A stretch of 64,000 nt of DNA, taken from Quillaja saponaria (lineage: Eukaryota > Streptophyta > Magnoliopsida > Fabales > Quillajaceae). This document shows, piece after piece, positions 47,142-59,650 of the stretch; the stretch's first letter is position 1; every line of letters begins with the position of its first letter. Position numbers and translations under genes: made by a program. The notes beneath the pieces were generated by a model, which saw only the letters and a program-made list of their open reading frames with translations, searched no databases and was not told the origin of the DNA. The stretch covers positions 8,990,001 through 9,054,000 of the forward strand of contig CM055611.1 of assembly GCA_029379385.1 (NCBI GenBank). The letters run 5' to 3'.

Positions 47142-50100
47142 ACACATTTATATACCTACACCAAGAAGTCAATATAAATCTATAAATTCTCATTTTTGTC
47201 ATGTTTCAAACGTTAAATACAAATTAAGCTCATTACTTAAAAATTTGCGTTATACATTCTTATCATTAACACAATTACATTTATAACTTTCCTTTTTCAA
47301 TTCATAAAATCTACATTTGATATAGATAGATTTATGTATGAAAATTTTCTATTAAGCAATTGCATGTCAAGTAGTATGAATTGTACTTTATGTGGTAAGG
47401 TTGATAATGAAGAGACATTTTAGATGCCTTGACAATGCCTAGGATAGAAGAAAGCAATCAAAAAGGATAGAAAATACTACTGAGTTAGAAATGTTGAAAC
47501 TGTCCAAACTTGGTGTTTGAACCATTTTCACTTTAACACTCATATCTTCCTCTAGAAAATTCCAAATCCAGTTTTGTAAAACTTATTAAATACTAGACAC
47601 ATGTAGATTTATAATGGTATATCATTTGTAATTTTTAATATAGTTCATTCTTTAAAGTTGAATCAAATTATGCAAAACGCAGGATTTTGGCAACTTTGAC
47701 TTTTCCTTAGTTAATTAAGCATAATTTTCTCTAGGAAAAAAAAAATATATATAATTCTGTTTGTTGGATTTATTAATAGACAAGTATATTTTTCTAGATA
47801 GGTATCATATGCATTAGTTGGATGTGTATATTAGTTACAGTTAATTATTTAAAGTTTACTCCTTTTAGGGCATTTCACAAACCCCCTTTGATATATGGTT
47901 ATTTTCACTTACATACTTAACCAAATTTAATAAAACCAAGTCAAAACTTTATCTTTAGGAAGTTAGATATCTTTCTTATCTAGAAAATTTTTCTAAAATT
48001 ATCCATGAACTCACTTAATTCCTCACGTTAACAAAAAATAGAGCACTGCACAATTCCTAGTTATCAATATTGGACTTTAAGACTTATAAAAACTTCATCT
48101 TTTAAGACCCCCTAATCTTTCTTAACTAACATATTAAAGGAATTAAGACCTGAACCACTCCAAATTTATCCTTTAATATGTTAGAAACAACTTTCATTTA
48201 GAGGCCCTAAGCTAATTCCAACCAAAACCCCAACGAAGTTTACCGGACTGACTGAAGCTCACAAAATCTTATATGGACGTAGCCACAGTCTAATAGCTTT
48301 AACGATAAATATACATAGAACCAAGTTAGGAAATTTTGCAAACATCATCTCAAGGACCTTAAGCTATATTTTATCTTTAGAACTCTTAATTTAATTCAGC
48401 CCCAAAAGCACCCAAAACGCAAGATTTCTTTAACTTATGAAATCTAGCCCTGCATCCCCTTAAAACCCTCTTAACTCTCATTTTCCAACACTTTACTCAT
48501 AATAACACTCCTTTGTTAATACCAATTATTCACTTTCATTAACTCCTTAACCCACAACATTAATTAACTATTATCTACTCTTGTTTAGGAACTTTTATTT
48601 AAAGTCCAACAACAACTAATCACCAAAAAATTTAAATCTACTGAGTTTTACTCATAAGATCATAATTAAGTTCTTATAAGCATTATGTGAAACACCTCAA
48701 AGGCATTCTCAATCTCACCTCACATGCATGGATGTATATATATATATTTCCAAAGAATCAATTCAGTTACATTAATTCAACAATACTAATAATTGTAAGG
48801 TTAACTTTAAAATTACTTAGCTAATACTTATATAGGTAAAGAGTAATTAACAATATCCTACATCAAACGTTCATTGTTTAATCTTAACCCATTACTTTCT
48901 TGTTTCTTGTTTAAGATTCTTAGCTCAATTTAATATAACCCCTCAATTACAACAATAACATCATAAGCACACTATCACTTTGAAGTAATTAAACTAACAA
49001 AACACTAAAAACTAAAAGTCAGTCCTTACCCTCTACTAAGAATCCAAGTGGCTTCCATTCTAAGCTTGCTGCCACACCAAAATTGAAGTTGCCATGGCTA
49101 GGAGGGAGGTTGTTGCCATCACCAGCAAGCTACCAATGTTACCAAGCAAAGAAATTCAGCTTGCTGCACATCAACAAAAGGGCTATCTTTATGATTTTTG
49201 GAAGGAAGGAAAGGAAAGGAAACAAAAAATGAAACTGCTGCTTATGATTTCCTGCATCTACAGTCAAGTCTTTATTCTTTTGGGTTCCCAAACACCCTAA
49301 TAAGGCTACACGGGATGAACGAACAAGCTGTATTGACAAGGGAAAGAGGAGGAGTTAATGGCCAGCCAAGAACATACCAAACAAAGGCAGAACAGGGGGC
49401 AAAAATTGCAAGATGTAGAGAAGCTAACGGGTGAGGGAAGGAAGGCTGATATAGTGCAATCTAAGGTTTTCCAAGCAGCACAACCAACTCTTAGCTGGAG
49501 TACAAGTTTAAAGTAATCAAGAAGACTCAAGAAGCTTCAAGAACCAAAAAAGGAGGAGTTTACGGGAAAAAAGAAAAAAGTAGGGAAAAATGAATGGAAA
49601 AAATAGGATAAGTGAGTTAGAGCAATAAGAAAAAGACAAAAGAAAAGTCCAATGGAGTCCAAGTTAAGCTTTTTAAATTTGTAGCTACAATTTAATCATA
49701 ATTTTAGGTATATATATGTTTAAGGATTTATTAAAATTTCATACACTAAGATATCGAGTTACACTAAATTCTTAAAATATATACTAGGATATTGGATTAT
49801 AAGATATTTAAAAATATTATTATTTATTTAACTTAAACATTTATTATTTTATAATGAAAATTTACACATTATATCTATAACTCAACTTCACAATGTCAGG
49901 TTATAACATCATCTATTTATCTAGTCACTGTCCATGTAATCTACCACATGTTTCAGTTCTTATCAGAGTTGACCAAAATCATTCCATGGTTGATTGGCCT
50001 ATTTTACCCTTATTTTAATTGGTTCTTTGACTTCTCAAATCGATTCCTAAGGTTTTTCGTCATCCTAAAGCTAATTTTGGGGTCTATTTAGCCAGAATCT

Positions 50101-50429
50101 ACTTAGATTAAGTGATATAGGTATGATTTCTCTCTTTGAATGCTTGATTAATATTTGTTTGATTAGTTAATTAGTTCATTGCTTTAGCTAAGTTACTTTC
50201 TTATCTCCAGCATTTACACACTCTAAAAAAAAAAGGAACAAACCATTTGTTTATCTTCATATATTACATTCCTCACTATCAGCACATCCATTATTCCATT
50301 TTGAAGCTAGGCATTATCACTTGCATTTTAAATTCTGCACCTTATAGTTGTTCATTGTAATAAGTTTATTGGGCATACTCATTGTAATCAATTGTCAATT
50401 TCATCACTTGCATACTATTTGCACCCCTT
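45520..50429 (+). other. Untranslated leader of the Ty3/gypsy element, split by copy G
   Basis: Leader sequence 45520-45845 resumes at 49914-50429 after the nested family-1 LTR. Joining the two gives CTGCCACAGTCATCTATTTATC. The leader has no convincing open frame. It leads into gag at about 50430. Confidence 0.6.
45846..49908 (+). mobile_element. Family-1 solo LTR, copy G
   Basis: This is the longest copy (4,063 bp). It starts TATCGCACTCCTTATAG (head with G-to-A changes) and ends GTCAGGTTATAACA. The exact target duplication TCATC flanks it (45841-45845, 49909-49913). It carries the family landmarks GGAACATGCCC, CCTAGGTGCTCCTTGG and CCAAAGGGTAACAATTAACC, and a TA run at 47109-47138. Overlapping short frames at 49094-49530 are not supported by the sister copies. 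It interrupts the leader of the Ty3/gypsy element. Confidence 0.85.
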
Positions 50430-51760
50430 ATGACCAAAGACAAAAAAGCTTTTCCATCTGTTGAATGTAATGACCCTGAAGCTACATATGCGCCTCTGCA
50501 TCTAGCATTGGGTAGACATCATATAATAACTGTCCTAGCTTTACCATACCTTTTATTTCATTTTTCTGAAATGGACCCTTATAAGGAGTATCATGACCAT
50601 AGATATGGCGAGTTAGTAGATCGCATTAATCACCTTAGTCAAATGATAAGTCAACATCTCATAAAGGAAAGCGTTGGTATGTTTGTTGGTTAACAAAATG
50701 GCTTACCCAATCTACCCAGTTTTGTCCTCCCCATACCCCTAGTGTAGGTAATAATTCCCCTAGAGGTATTAGACTTCCCCATCAACCTGAATGTGAGACC
50801 AACACTATATATGGTTGACCCTCGACCTGACTTAGACATCGTAGATGATGATTTCTTAGAGGACCAACCCATTTTTGTACCTTATGAACCCCATAGGGTA
50901 GCTTATGGCTGATATTGTATCCACCCTATTAGGTATGATGATAGAGGTCCTACCTCATACATGAGAAATGGACTATGAAGGCTAAGGATCTGTAGCTCAG
51001 TTAGTGAAACTAGATGTAGGTTCTTTTGATGGTTGATTAGGCCTTATAGCCTTTACCGATTAGGGTGGCATAATCTTGAGGATTATTTAAACTTTTATCA
51101 ATTTACAGATTATCAAAAAGTGTGTTTTGCTAAAGTTAAGTTATTTGGCACTGCCAAAAAAGTATTGGCATAGCGTCCAACATAGTAGAGTTATTAAGGG
51201 TGAAGCTCCTATATCCATTTAGAGAGCTATGAAAGGACAATTGAAAAGTAAGTACCTCTCGCAACACTATATATTAGATCTTCATGACCTAGCTTATCTC
51301 ACTCAAGCAAACCTCTTCTGTCACTAACTACACACAAGCATTTGATGACCTTTTAGTTAGGATTCAGTATGTTGAGGATGAAATCTATAGGGTTTGGAGG
51401 TTCATTAATGGACTTCGAATGAAGATTAAAAGAGAGGTTAACTATGATTTCCCTAGTTCTTTAGAGAAAGCCTACTTGAAGGCCTTTAATGTGGAAAGGT
51501 ATCTCAAGACATACCACTAGCTGAGATCACCTTTTAGTTTAATGGGTTTCACCAGTCCCAATTGAACAATCCATCTAAGTCCACTCCCCCACCATTGTCA
51601 AGGTTCTTCTCTTAGTCCACCTCTCATGACAATACTGAGAGGACCAGAGAATTATATTCTGTTAACTGTTGTAACATCCCACCTACTAATTCCTTTGTCC
51701 AATGCTTTAGTTGTCAATAAAGAGGATCACACAATGACCCAGTGCCCTCGTAGAGCTTTA
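50430..51760 (+). pseudogene. Ty3/gypsy gag remnant
   Basis: Starts at ATG 50430 (open for 87 codons, [19 protein letters not shown]). Broken frames then read KGEAPIS, AMKGQLKSKYLSQHYI, VEDEIYRVWRFINGLRMKIK and YDFPSSLEKAYLKAFNVERY, the usual capsid-region pattern of plant Ty3/gypsy gag. A CCHC knuckle is visible near 51698-51745 (CFSCQ, stop, RGSH, then TQCP in a shifted frame). Stops are frequent. It would have formed the capsid of the retroelement particle. Confidence 0.8.
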
Positions 51761-51924
51761 TTCTTAGAAGAAATCCCTAGTGATCCACTTATAGAGTCAT
51801 TACCACCATCTGTGTTGACACCCTTGGAGCCTACCTCTGAGGATGAGTATGAGGATGTTGCAATAGTTGACCTTGACATGGCCGAGCAACATTGTAGTGT
51901 AGTTTGATGAGTCTTGTGAGTGAC

Positions 51925-52290
51925 TAATGGAAGCATACAAGTCTTTTCCAAACTTACACCAATGCAACATTAGCTCTACTTTTATTGTTATAAATGATGG
52001 TAGCACTATGAATATTGTGTCTAAACTTGCTATCACTCAGTTCAACTTTAAGATAGAGCAACACATTATACCTTTTAGAGTAGCTTGGGTAGATAAGACC
52101 ATATTGCCTGTAACTCAGCGATGTCTAGTGCCTATTCTCTTAGGTGAGTATGCAAAAGAAGTATATTGTGATGTCCTCCCTATGGTGTTGCTCATATACT
52201 GTTAGGAAGACCATGGCTTTATGATCTAGATGTGACTATCCATGGTAGAGACCATACTTGTGAGTTTAAGTTTAAAGGTTAGAGGGTTGT
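51925..52290 (+). pseudogene. Ty3/gypsy aspartic protease remnant
   Basis: The frame reads SSTFIVINDGSTMNIVSKLA, FRVAWVDKTILPVTQRCLVP, YCDVLPM, then after a shift a GRPWLYD-like end (GRPWLYDLDVTIHGR in altered form). The active-site motif is D-G-S. The block IPVTHRCLVPI...YCDVLPMD...LGRPWLYD is common in plant Ty3/gypsy pol proteins. It is broken by a stop after YC and so is inactive. Confidence 0.8.
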
Positions 52291-52499
52291 CTTAGTTGCC
52301 TACTAGGCTTTCGGACCAGAAATCTCAATCCAAGCCTAAACTAACTCTTCACCCTACATCTCAAAATAGAATTAGCATCCTGAATGGTAGGGCTTTTGAG
52401 AAACACAATAGTAAAAATTCCTTGTGTCTGTTCTTAGTGGCTAGAGAGGTTGTACCTGAGAGTAGGCAGTCTTATTCAACTATAATTAATTAGTTGCTA

Positions 52500-53606
52500 G
52501 CCGAATTCCTTGATGTTATACTAAAGGAGCTTCATTGATGAGCTCCTTTCCTTGCTAGATATGAAGTATACTATCGATTTAGTTCCAGGGTCACAGTTAC
52601 CTAACTTACCTTACTATAGGTTAAATCCTAGGGAACTGAGAAGAGTTAAATCGGTAGGTGAGTGAACTTCTAGAAAATGGTAAGATTAGATAGAGTCTTA
52701 GTCCGTGTGATGTCCCTGCTTTGTTAACTCCCAAGAAAGATGGGTCGTATAGGATATACATTGACAGTAAAGTCATTAATAAATTACCATTAAGTATAAG
52801 TTTCCCATACCTTGGGTTGAGGATATGCTGGACATGTTAGCTGGCTCTAGTTAGTACTCTAAAATATAGCAACTATCATTAAGTTCGGATCAGACCCAAA
52901 GATGGATGTAAAAACCCTTTTATAACTCATGATGGATTATTTAAGTGGTTAGTCATGCCTTTTAGCCTATCTAATGCCCCTAGCACATTTATGAGGGTTA
53001 TGACATAAATCCTTAAACCATTCATAGGTAAATTTCTCGTGGTTTGCTTTGATGATATCTTAATTTATAGTATGTCTAGGGAAGAACACATGGGTCATTT
53101 ACAGAAGGTGTTTCTTATTCTTTTGGAAGAAAAATTCTACGTTAATCTCAAAAAAGTGTAATTTTCTCTAGTCTAGTCTCCTTTTTCTGGGGTACAAAGT
53201 ATCTGCCCAAGGTATATCTGTCGACCCTGATAAGATTAGAGCTATTCATAAGTGGCCAGAACCAAAAAATGTCTCTGATGTTCGAAGCTTCCATTGGTTA
53301 GCTACCTTCTACAGGCGCTTCATTAGAAATTTTGGCTCTATCATGGCCCCAATCACTGAGTGCTTTAAGAAGGGTAAGTTTTAATGGACTCTTTCTACTA
53401 CAAGAGATTTTGTTGCTATTAAACAAAAATTAACTGAGGCACCTGTACTAAGACTCCTTGACTTTATTAAACTTTTCGATTTTGCATGTGATGCGTCGAG
53501 GCTAAGTATAAGTGGTGTTTTAAGTTAAGAAGGTTATCCCAATGCATTCTTTAGTGAGAAACTCTCTGATGATAAATAATGGTACTCTACTTATGATAGA
53601 GAGTAG
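52500..53606 (+). pseudogene. Ty3/gypsy reverse transcriptase and RNase H remnant
   Basis: Visible blocks are KYTIDLVPGSQLPNLPYYRL, NPRELRR, KFPIPWVEDMLDMLAGS, then the intact catalytic [11 protein letters not shown] (53041-53073) with [11 protein letters not shown]. RNase H follows, with FDFACDASRLSISGVL and YSTYDRE. Homology stops at about 53606, with no integrase. The end abuts minus-strand Athila protease sequence, so both elements are broken at the same junction. Confidence 0.85.
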
Positions 53607-54190
53607 CTAGAAAATGTCTTCCTAATATAATAGATACTTCCCTATCCTCTTCCATGTCTAGAATTATGAAATTAACAAGAAAGATCAATGTGTCAACCTT
53701 AACTAGAACATCTTCTATAATTCATCTAGGGTGTGTAAGTGATCAATCAGCTAATTGTAAAGTTACTGATGTTGGTTTTACTTTACCTATTCCCAGTTTT
53801 TGATAAATTGATAAGGGCAATAAATTTATACTAGCTCCTAAGTCAAAAAGTGTCATACTAAAATGTTGAGTGCCTATAGTGCAAGAAATAGTAAAACTAC
53901 CTGGATCTTTCAACTTGGGTGGTAGCTTCTTTTCAAGTATAGCACTGCACTCTTTAGTAAATACAATTATTTCATGATCACCAAGCTTCCTCTTCTTAGA
54001 TAAGATGTTTTTCATGAATTTTGTATTGCTTGGCATTTGTTCAAGAGCTTCAGCAAAGGGGATGTTTATGTAGAGTTTCTTGAAGACATCTAGAAATTTC
54101 TGGAATTGTTTGTCAAGGTTCTGCTTTTGGAACCTTTGTGGGAATGGAAGAGGATGAGTTAGGGTTAAGGTTAACCCTTGCAGAAACATG
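53601..54190 (-). pseudogene. Athila-type gag end and protease
   Basis: Open for 148 codons (54189-53743): PFPQRFQKQNLDKQFQKFLD, INIPFAEALEQMP, KKLPPKLKDPGSFTI, FDLGASINLLPLSIYQKLG. It continues with a stop as IIEDVLVKVD, DMEEDREVSIILGRHFLAT to 53601. The protease active site is D-L-G-A-S. This block arrangement is typical of the Athila clade of Ty3/gypsy elements. RT and the rest are missing because the element is cut at 53601. Confidence 0.85.
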
Positions 54191-55370
54191 TATTACAGAA
54201 ACACGTCTTCCAAGGATGGCTTCTTTTTAGGAGCTGCTTACCTTTATGGAAATTGAAATCCTGAAGGTGGATTAGGCCTTGCAACTTGTGATCCTTGATT
54301 ATTCTAACCAAAGTTTGGGTGGTTTCTCCATCTTGGATTATATATGTTGGAATAAAGGTTGTTTTGATTATTGAAATTTTAAACATATTGGATAGCTTCA
54401 GTATATGGGCATTGGTCCATGGTATGGCATTCACCACATGCTTCACATACCAAGGCAGTAACCTTAGCTTGTTGTTGCACTCTAAAATTATCAAACCTTT
54501 TTGTCAACCCAGCCACTTGCGCTGTCAAAGCAGTAATGGCATTAATTTCATGAGTTTCAGTAACTCTTTGAGATGTTAACCTTTTCTATTGATAAGAGTT
54601 TGAGGCCATCTTTTCCAAAAGGTTATAGGCACCATCCGTAGATTTACCCATCAAAGCACTACCACCACTAGCATCAATTGTTGTTCTAGTTTGGTTTTGC
54701 ATTATAAAAAGTATGCATTTACAGCTACTTAGGAATGCCATGATGTGGGCACTTTCTCATGAGGTCTTTATATCTCTCCCACGCCTTATAAAGAGACGCT
54801 TGATCTTGTTGAAAGAATGATGTGATTTCTTTCCTTAGCTTGGAGCTTTTTGCTGGAGGAAAAAATTTTGCCAAAATTTTTTGTGCCATGTCCGACTAAG
54901 TGATGATAGAATGTTAAGGTAATGAATACAATCAACTTTTTGCCTTATCTCGGAGTGAGAAAGGAAAAAGCCTTAGGAGGACTGCATCATTAGAAATGCC
55001 ATTATACTTGAATGTGTCCCATAGCTCCAGGAATGAGATTAAATAGGTATGAGGGTTTGCACTTGGTAATCCCCCAAACTAAGTAGATTGTTAAATCATC
55101 TGGATTGTGCCCCGTTTTATTTCAAAATTATTTGCAGTAGTAGTTGGTTTTTATATGCTAAAGTGGAGGCCTTACATAGAGGGACAACATAATCTCACAA
55201 AGCTTTGATTTCGTGAATTTCTTATTCTTTAGCCCATTGCAAGAGATTGTTTTAGATTTGGTTCTTTCTTAACTTTCTGAGTGTTCATTCGATCTCGAGA
55301 TCATATGGTAATAGTTCTAAATTTCTAGTATTTTGCATGCAATGTCAATAGTACCTGAAATTAAGAATAA
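54191..55370 (-). pseudogene. Athila-type gag remnant
   Basis: On the minus strand, broken frames read from the upstream end [59 protein letters not shown], then a zinc knuckle CEACGECHTMDQCP near 54410-54450 and NNLYSNIYNPRWRNHPNFG. These are capsid and nucleocapsid hallmarks of Athila-clade gag. Several stops make it inactive. Confidence 0.85.
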
Positions 55371-55428
55371 AAAACTTAAGTTAGAATTAAGTGAGCTTAT
55401 AATAATATTAACAAACAAAATAAATTAA

Positions 55429-55446
55429 TCTCCGACAACGGCGTCA
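55429..55446 (-). other. Primer binding site, tRNA-Asp type
   Basis: On the minus strand TGACGCCGTTGTCGGAGA matches the plant tRNA-Asp primer site TGGCGCCGTTGCCGGGGA, used by Athila/Tat-type elements, with three transitions (consistent with methylation decay). It lies between the LTR end at 55453 and gag. Confidence 0.8.
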
Positions 55447-55452
55447 AAAACT

Positions 55453-56850
55453 TGATAGGAATTTTACAAAACGCAAGCACACATATCATCCTCAAGTAAT
55501 ACAGGAACAAGTAGAGATCGTTCTCATAAGAAATAATTATTTTTATGCTAATTACCACTATGGTGCAAGCTTAACTCTAATCAAGCCAATGCAAATTCAA
55601 AAATAAATCCGACTTAAAAATATTAAAACTAAGTCTAGGTTCATGATATCCTTCACACCATACCTTAATAACTTTAATTCAAATCAATTTATGCAATAGC
55701 TAATATTAACCCATATTTCTTAATTAATTACTAGCATTCTCCTATGTCTAGGAATTATATATTCCACTTAGTCTAATTCCCTATATTCCTATGAGAATTA
55801 TTATAAAGCAAACTCATTAAGACCCAATCTCCTGGTTACATATTGTAAAAGAGTATATCCCTATCTCTTAAACAAATCAGATTATCCAAATCATTTGAAT
55901 AATCTAAACATAAGTTATATCACCTAAGTTTAATCCCAAAACTGAATCATCCAAGTTAAATTCAGAATTCCTAATCAATCTAACTGGTGTCAAGCAATAA
56001 GAAGTATTAAGAACAAGGCACTATAACTACTAAAACTAAAATATGCATTGAAATAAAACTAAAGCCACATCTGCTATATATGAGTTCAATCGTTACCTCT
56101 AGAATATGACTACTCCATACTAACTATAGAAAACATAAAATCTAAAGAAAAGCCATTACAAATAAATAGAAAATAATAAGAAGAAGAAATAAAAACTAAA
56201 AGCTATCACTCTTTGGGTCTCCTTCAGTTCCTTAGCTCTCTCTATCACGAGCTCTGGTGTATCTCTCAACTTTAGCCTTCCTACTCTATTTATAGGCTTT
56301 GTCCTCTTATTTAATTTAAAATAAAAGTCCTAAGAATTTGTACAAGTGTTGTGGCATAGGCATATATAGCATTACGATGCCACAGGGTCTGTTTAATATC
56401 AATAGGACTTGTCTTATATCACGCCGTGGCTTCACATTCACGTGGACTACGACCCTAATCCCTTGGTTGGTTTACGAAAGTTGTCCTTACTTTGACGTTA
56501 TGGCTTCCTTCTCATCATGCTATGGCTTCATTCTTCAAGCGTCAGTGGCTTCGAGCTACCTGACTCGTTTAGTTTTTCTGTCTTTGTATCAATGTCACAA
56601 CTTTATATTAGTTGCTTTGTGCTAAGTCCTTTCTGTCTTTTCATTAAATTCTTCCTTTTTGGGCACTGAGGCTTTATGTTATTTAGCATTACAGTGCCAG
56701 ATGAGATGATTCCCTTCTTTAATTCGAAACTTAGGCACTACAAAGACACCTAAAACAAATTAAATACCAAAATTTAGAAACCTAGTCCTAATTAAGATAA
56801 AAACTCTACAAAACTCCTAAAAACAGCTCTAACACTATATTTGACTAATG
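55453..56850 (-). mobile_element. Athila-type 5' LTR
   Basis: On the minus strand it ends CCTATCA just before the primer site. It shares about 1.1 kb with 58517-59620 (TTACTAGCAT-CTCCTATGTCTAG, AAGCAAACTCATTAAGA, GAGCTCTGGTGTATCTCT, TTTATAGGCTTT). A TATA-like GCCTATAAATAG is on the minus strand near 56288-56299. The start (upper border) is only approximate, where similarity fades into the env-like fragment. Confidence 0.65.
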
Positions 56851-56859
56851 TTCTAACTC

Positions 56860-57420
56860 AAAATATCAAGATTAACGTCAAATATGATTTAGAATCATAG
56901 TAAAGTAACTCTACTCTTCTAGAGTTATCAATGACAGCATCATAGTCCACTATTCCACTAACATAGGCCACATATTTATTGGTTTTTGGAATATCAGGAA
57001 TTTCCATAGTAAGCATTGTAGCCATGCCTATAAATGGCACCATCTTCACTCGAAACAATTACTGTGCTGTCATAATGATCCACAACATTGGCATAGAATT
57101 CTCTAGCCAATGCAATTACTCAAGCAGAGTTCGATGCACACAGTTTCACCTAGTTCCTCTCATAAATTTGCTGGGCTATATTCCCGAAATAATTAGGGCT
57201 GAGTTGTAGACCTCGTTGAGCCACGATTTTCTTATTTTCCAGCCCTTTGTAAAACCATTTCTCTGCTGTAGTAGAGATACACCGACTGTTGTCATAACTC
57301 GGTCCAGCAGATTGAGCACGCTTAGTAGCCTTGGTCTTTAGTCCTATTATCTTGAAAAGCAAAACAATATAATCCCAAACCCTAAAATACTTGGCAACAA
57401 TGTCAACTATAACCCACAAT
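56860..57420 (-). pseudogene. Putative plant transposon/env-like ORF, fragment 1
   Basis: On the minus strand: KATKRAQSAGPSYDNSRCIS, FYKGLENKKIVAQRGLQLSP, NYFGNIAQQIYERNW, REFYANVVDHYD, IPDIPKTNKYVAYVSGIVDY, with stops. It matches the better preserved copy at 60720-62010. In plants this kind of protein (REFYAN motif, the putative plant transposon protein domain) is found in Athila/Calypso-type elements in the position of the env-like gene. Only the first half remains. Function is unknown. Confidence 0.65.
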
Positions 57421-58515
57421 CAATAACGGGTCTCTGATCTAACAAAGCACATACACCAGAGTTTCAGGTATGTTAGTATCAACATCATATCATCCATGTA
57501 CTAATCAGCCCACCTTCAAACTTAGTTTCACTATCAATAGATTATCAAGATACATTCAAAGATTATGAGGATAGGAAGTCATAGTAGGATGATATAGATT
57601 CATATTGCATCAATTTCTTTTAACAATACCTAAGAACTTAACATCAAGACATAAAACATAACACTGACATAACTAGAAACCCAAAACCAAGAATTATGGC
57701 ATAACCCATAAAGAAGCATATCTACCCACTAATCATAAAGCAATTAAACATACAACACAAGAAAAGCATCCTACTTACAAGAAAATTCATATTGTAAAGA
57801 GAAGAGGAAGAGCACTTACTTATGTTAACATAACATCAAAATCATGTGTAGACCATGATGTGGGTGAGGGGTTTTTGTGTGAGAATAGTAGATGACAGTA
57901 GAGTGGGGTTTGTGTTAGAGATTTGTAGCCTAAAACTCGTGATTTCTCAAAAGTGGGTGCTAGGAATGAGTTTGGGTAGTTATGACTCTGATGTTTCTAT
58001 TTAAAAATAGAAATCCTAACATAGCACTGCGGTGGGAAGAAGTAGACACCATGGCAGTGTGCCCTAAATTTTGAAATTTTAAAAACATATGACTTGGCGC
58101 CACAGTGCAATACTCTTTGTTTAAATCCTAGTTTTTTTTTTGAAAGCAAGGCACCGTTGCTTAAGTAAAATGGCATCATGGCTTCATGCAATCTATCTAA
58201 AAAATTTTATTTCTAGGTTAGGTAATGTTGTGGCACAAAGGAAAGGATACTATGGCATGGGGCTCTCAAACTAAAATGGGTATTTTTCATTGAATTTAAG
58301 TGTCGTGGCATGGTTAGTGTGAAGCCACAACTCAAAGCATTCTAAGTACATAACTGGGTTTGCTCTTTATTTCTTTTTGCAATTCCTGGACATTTAGCTT
58401 GGCGGCGTGATGGACTAGGGTGTCACGACATCAATGCCTCTTGTTGTGGTTTCTTAGTCCTTGTTCTCTTGAGAGATACTACTTAAAGGCTGAGTGTAAT
58501 GTAAAAATTACTAAA
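57421..58515 (-). other. Non-coding Athila spacer, copy 1
   Basis: Aligns with 62011-62960 (CTTACTTATGTTAA..., GATTTGTAGCC-type text, TTTTAAAAATAGAA, GGTTTCTTAGTC). It contains many short GTGGC/GCCAC words between 58020 and 58450. It ends at about 58515, where sequence switches abruptly to an LTR copy that lacks its primer-proximal 220 bp. Confidence 0.6.
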
Positions 58516-58516
58516 C

Positions 58517-59650
58517 TAATTAATTCATGCAATTGTTAATATTAACCCAGATTTCTTAATAAATTACTAGCATACTCCTATGTCTAGCAAATACATATTT
58601 CCTTTAGTGTAATTTCTTATATTTCTAGGAGAATTATTCTAAAGCAAACTCATTAAGAACAAATCTCCTGGTTACTTATGGTGAAAAAGTATATTCCTAT
58701 CTCTTGAATAAATTAAATCATTCCAAATTATATGAACAATCTAAACATAAGCTATATAGCTTAAGACTAATCCCAAAACTGACTCTTCTAAGTCAATTCT
58801 AGAATTTCTAATCAATCTAATTAGGTGATCAAACAATTAAAAGCATTAAGAATAAGACAATATAAATACTAAAACTAAAGCATGTATTGAATTATAACTA
58901 AAGCCATTTCAGCTACATGTGAGTTCAATAGTTATCCCTAGAATACAACTACTCCACATTAACTAATAAAAAACATAAAAGCTAAAGATATAATCATTAC
59001 AACCAAATATAAAATAAGAAGAAGAAAGAGTAGAAACCAGAAATTGTCACGCATTAAGTCTCTTCCGTTCCTTAGCACTCTTTATCATGAGCTCTGGTGT
59101 ATCTCTAAACTCAGCCTTCTTTATTTATTTATAAGCCTTTTCCTCTTATTTTAATTAAAATAGTAATCCTCGAAATCTGTACATATGCTGTGACGTGTGC
59201 ATATATGGAGCTGCAGCACTAAGTCTCTAATTAATTCCAGTAGGACTCATCTTGTCCCCGTTGCAGCTTCTCATAGTTAGGCATTATGGCACTAAACCTT
59301 CCTATATTTTATGAAAGTCATCTTTAGCTACAGCTTCATAATCATCATGCCATAGCTTCAGTCTTCAAGCACCGTGGCTTTATACTCTCTGACTTATTCA
59401 AGTTTGATACTTATTTTGACGTGCACAACTTGGTCATATCTGCACTGCGGCTGATGCCTCTCTATCTAATCCATCAATTTCTTCTTTTTGTGGTACTATG
59501 ATTTCATATTCTTTAACCCTACAGGCGCCTATTGAATATTCTCAAAATAACTCAAAGACTAATCTTAATTTCTTAAACTTCGTCTTTCCTTCCTCTCTCG
59601 ACTAATGTAGGCTAACACTAGTCAAAAATCAGTAGGTCTTTTATTCATAT
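58517..59650 (-). mobile_element. Second Athila-type LTR copy, truncated
   Basis: Direct repeat of 55676-56850. Its primer-proximal 220 bp (equivalent to 55453-55675) is absent and it joins spacer copy 1 directly. In minus-strand order it follows the env-like copy at 60720-62010 and so would be the 3' LTR of the upstream element. Confidence 0.65.

Noticed and set aside
49094..49530. Cluster of 60-90 codon frames on both strands
   Set aside because: They sit in the GC-richer block of copy G. Homologous blocks in copies A, B and E do not keep any of the frames.
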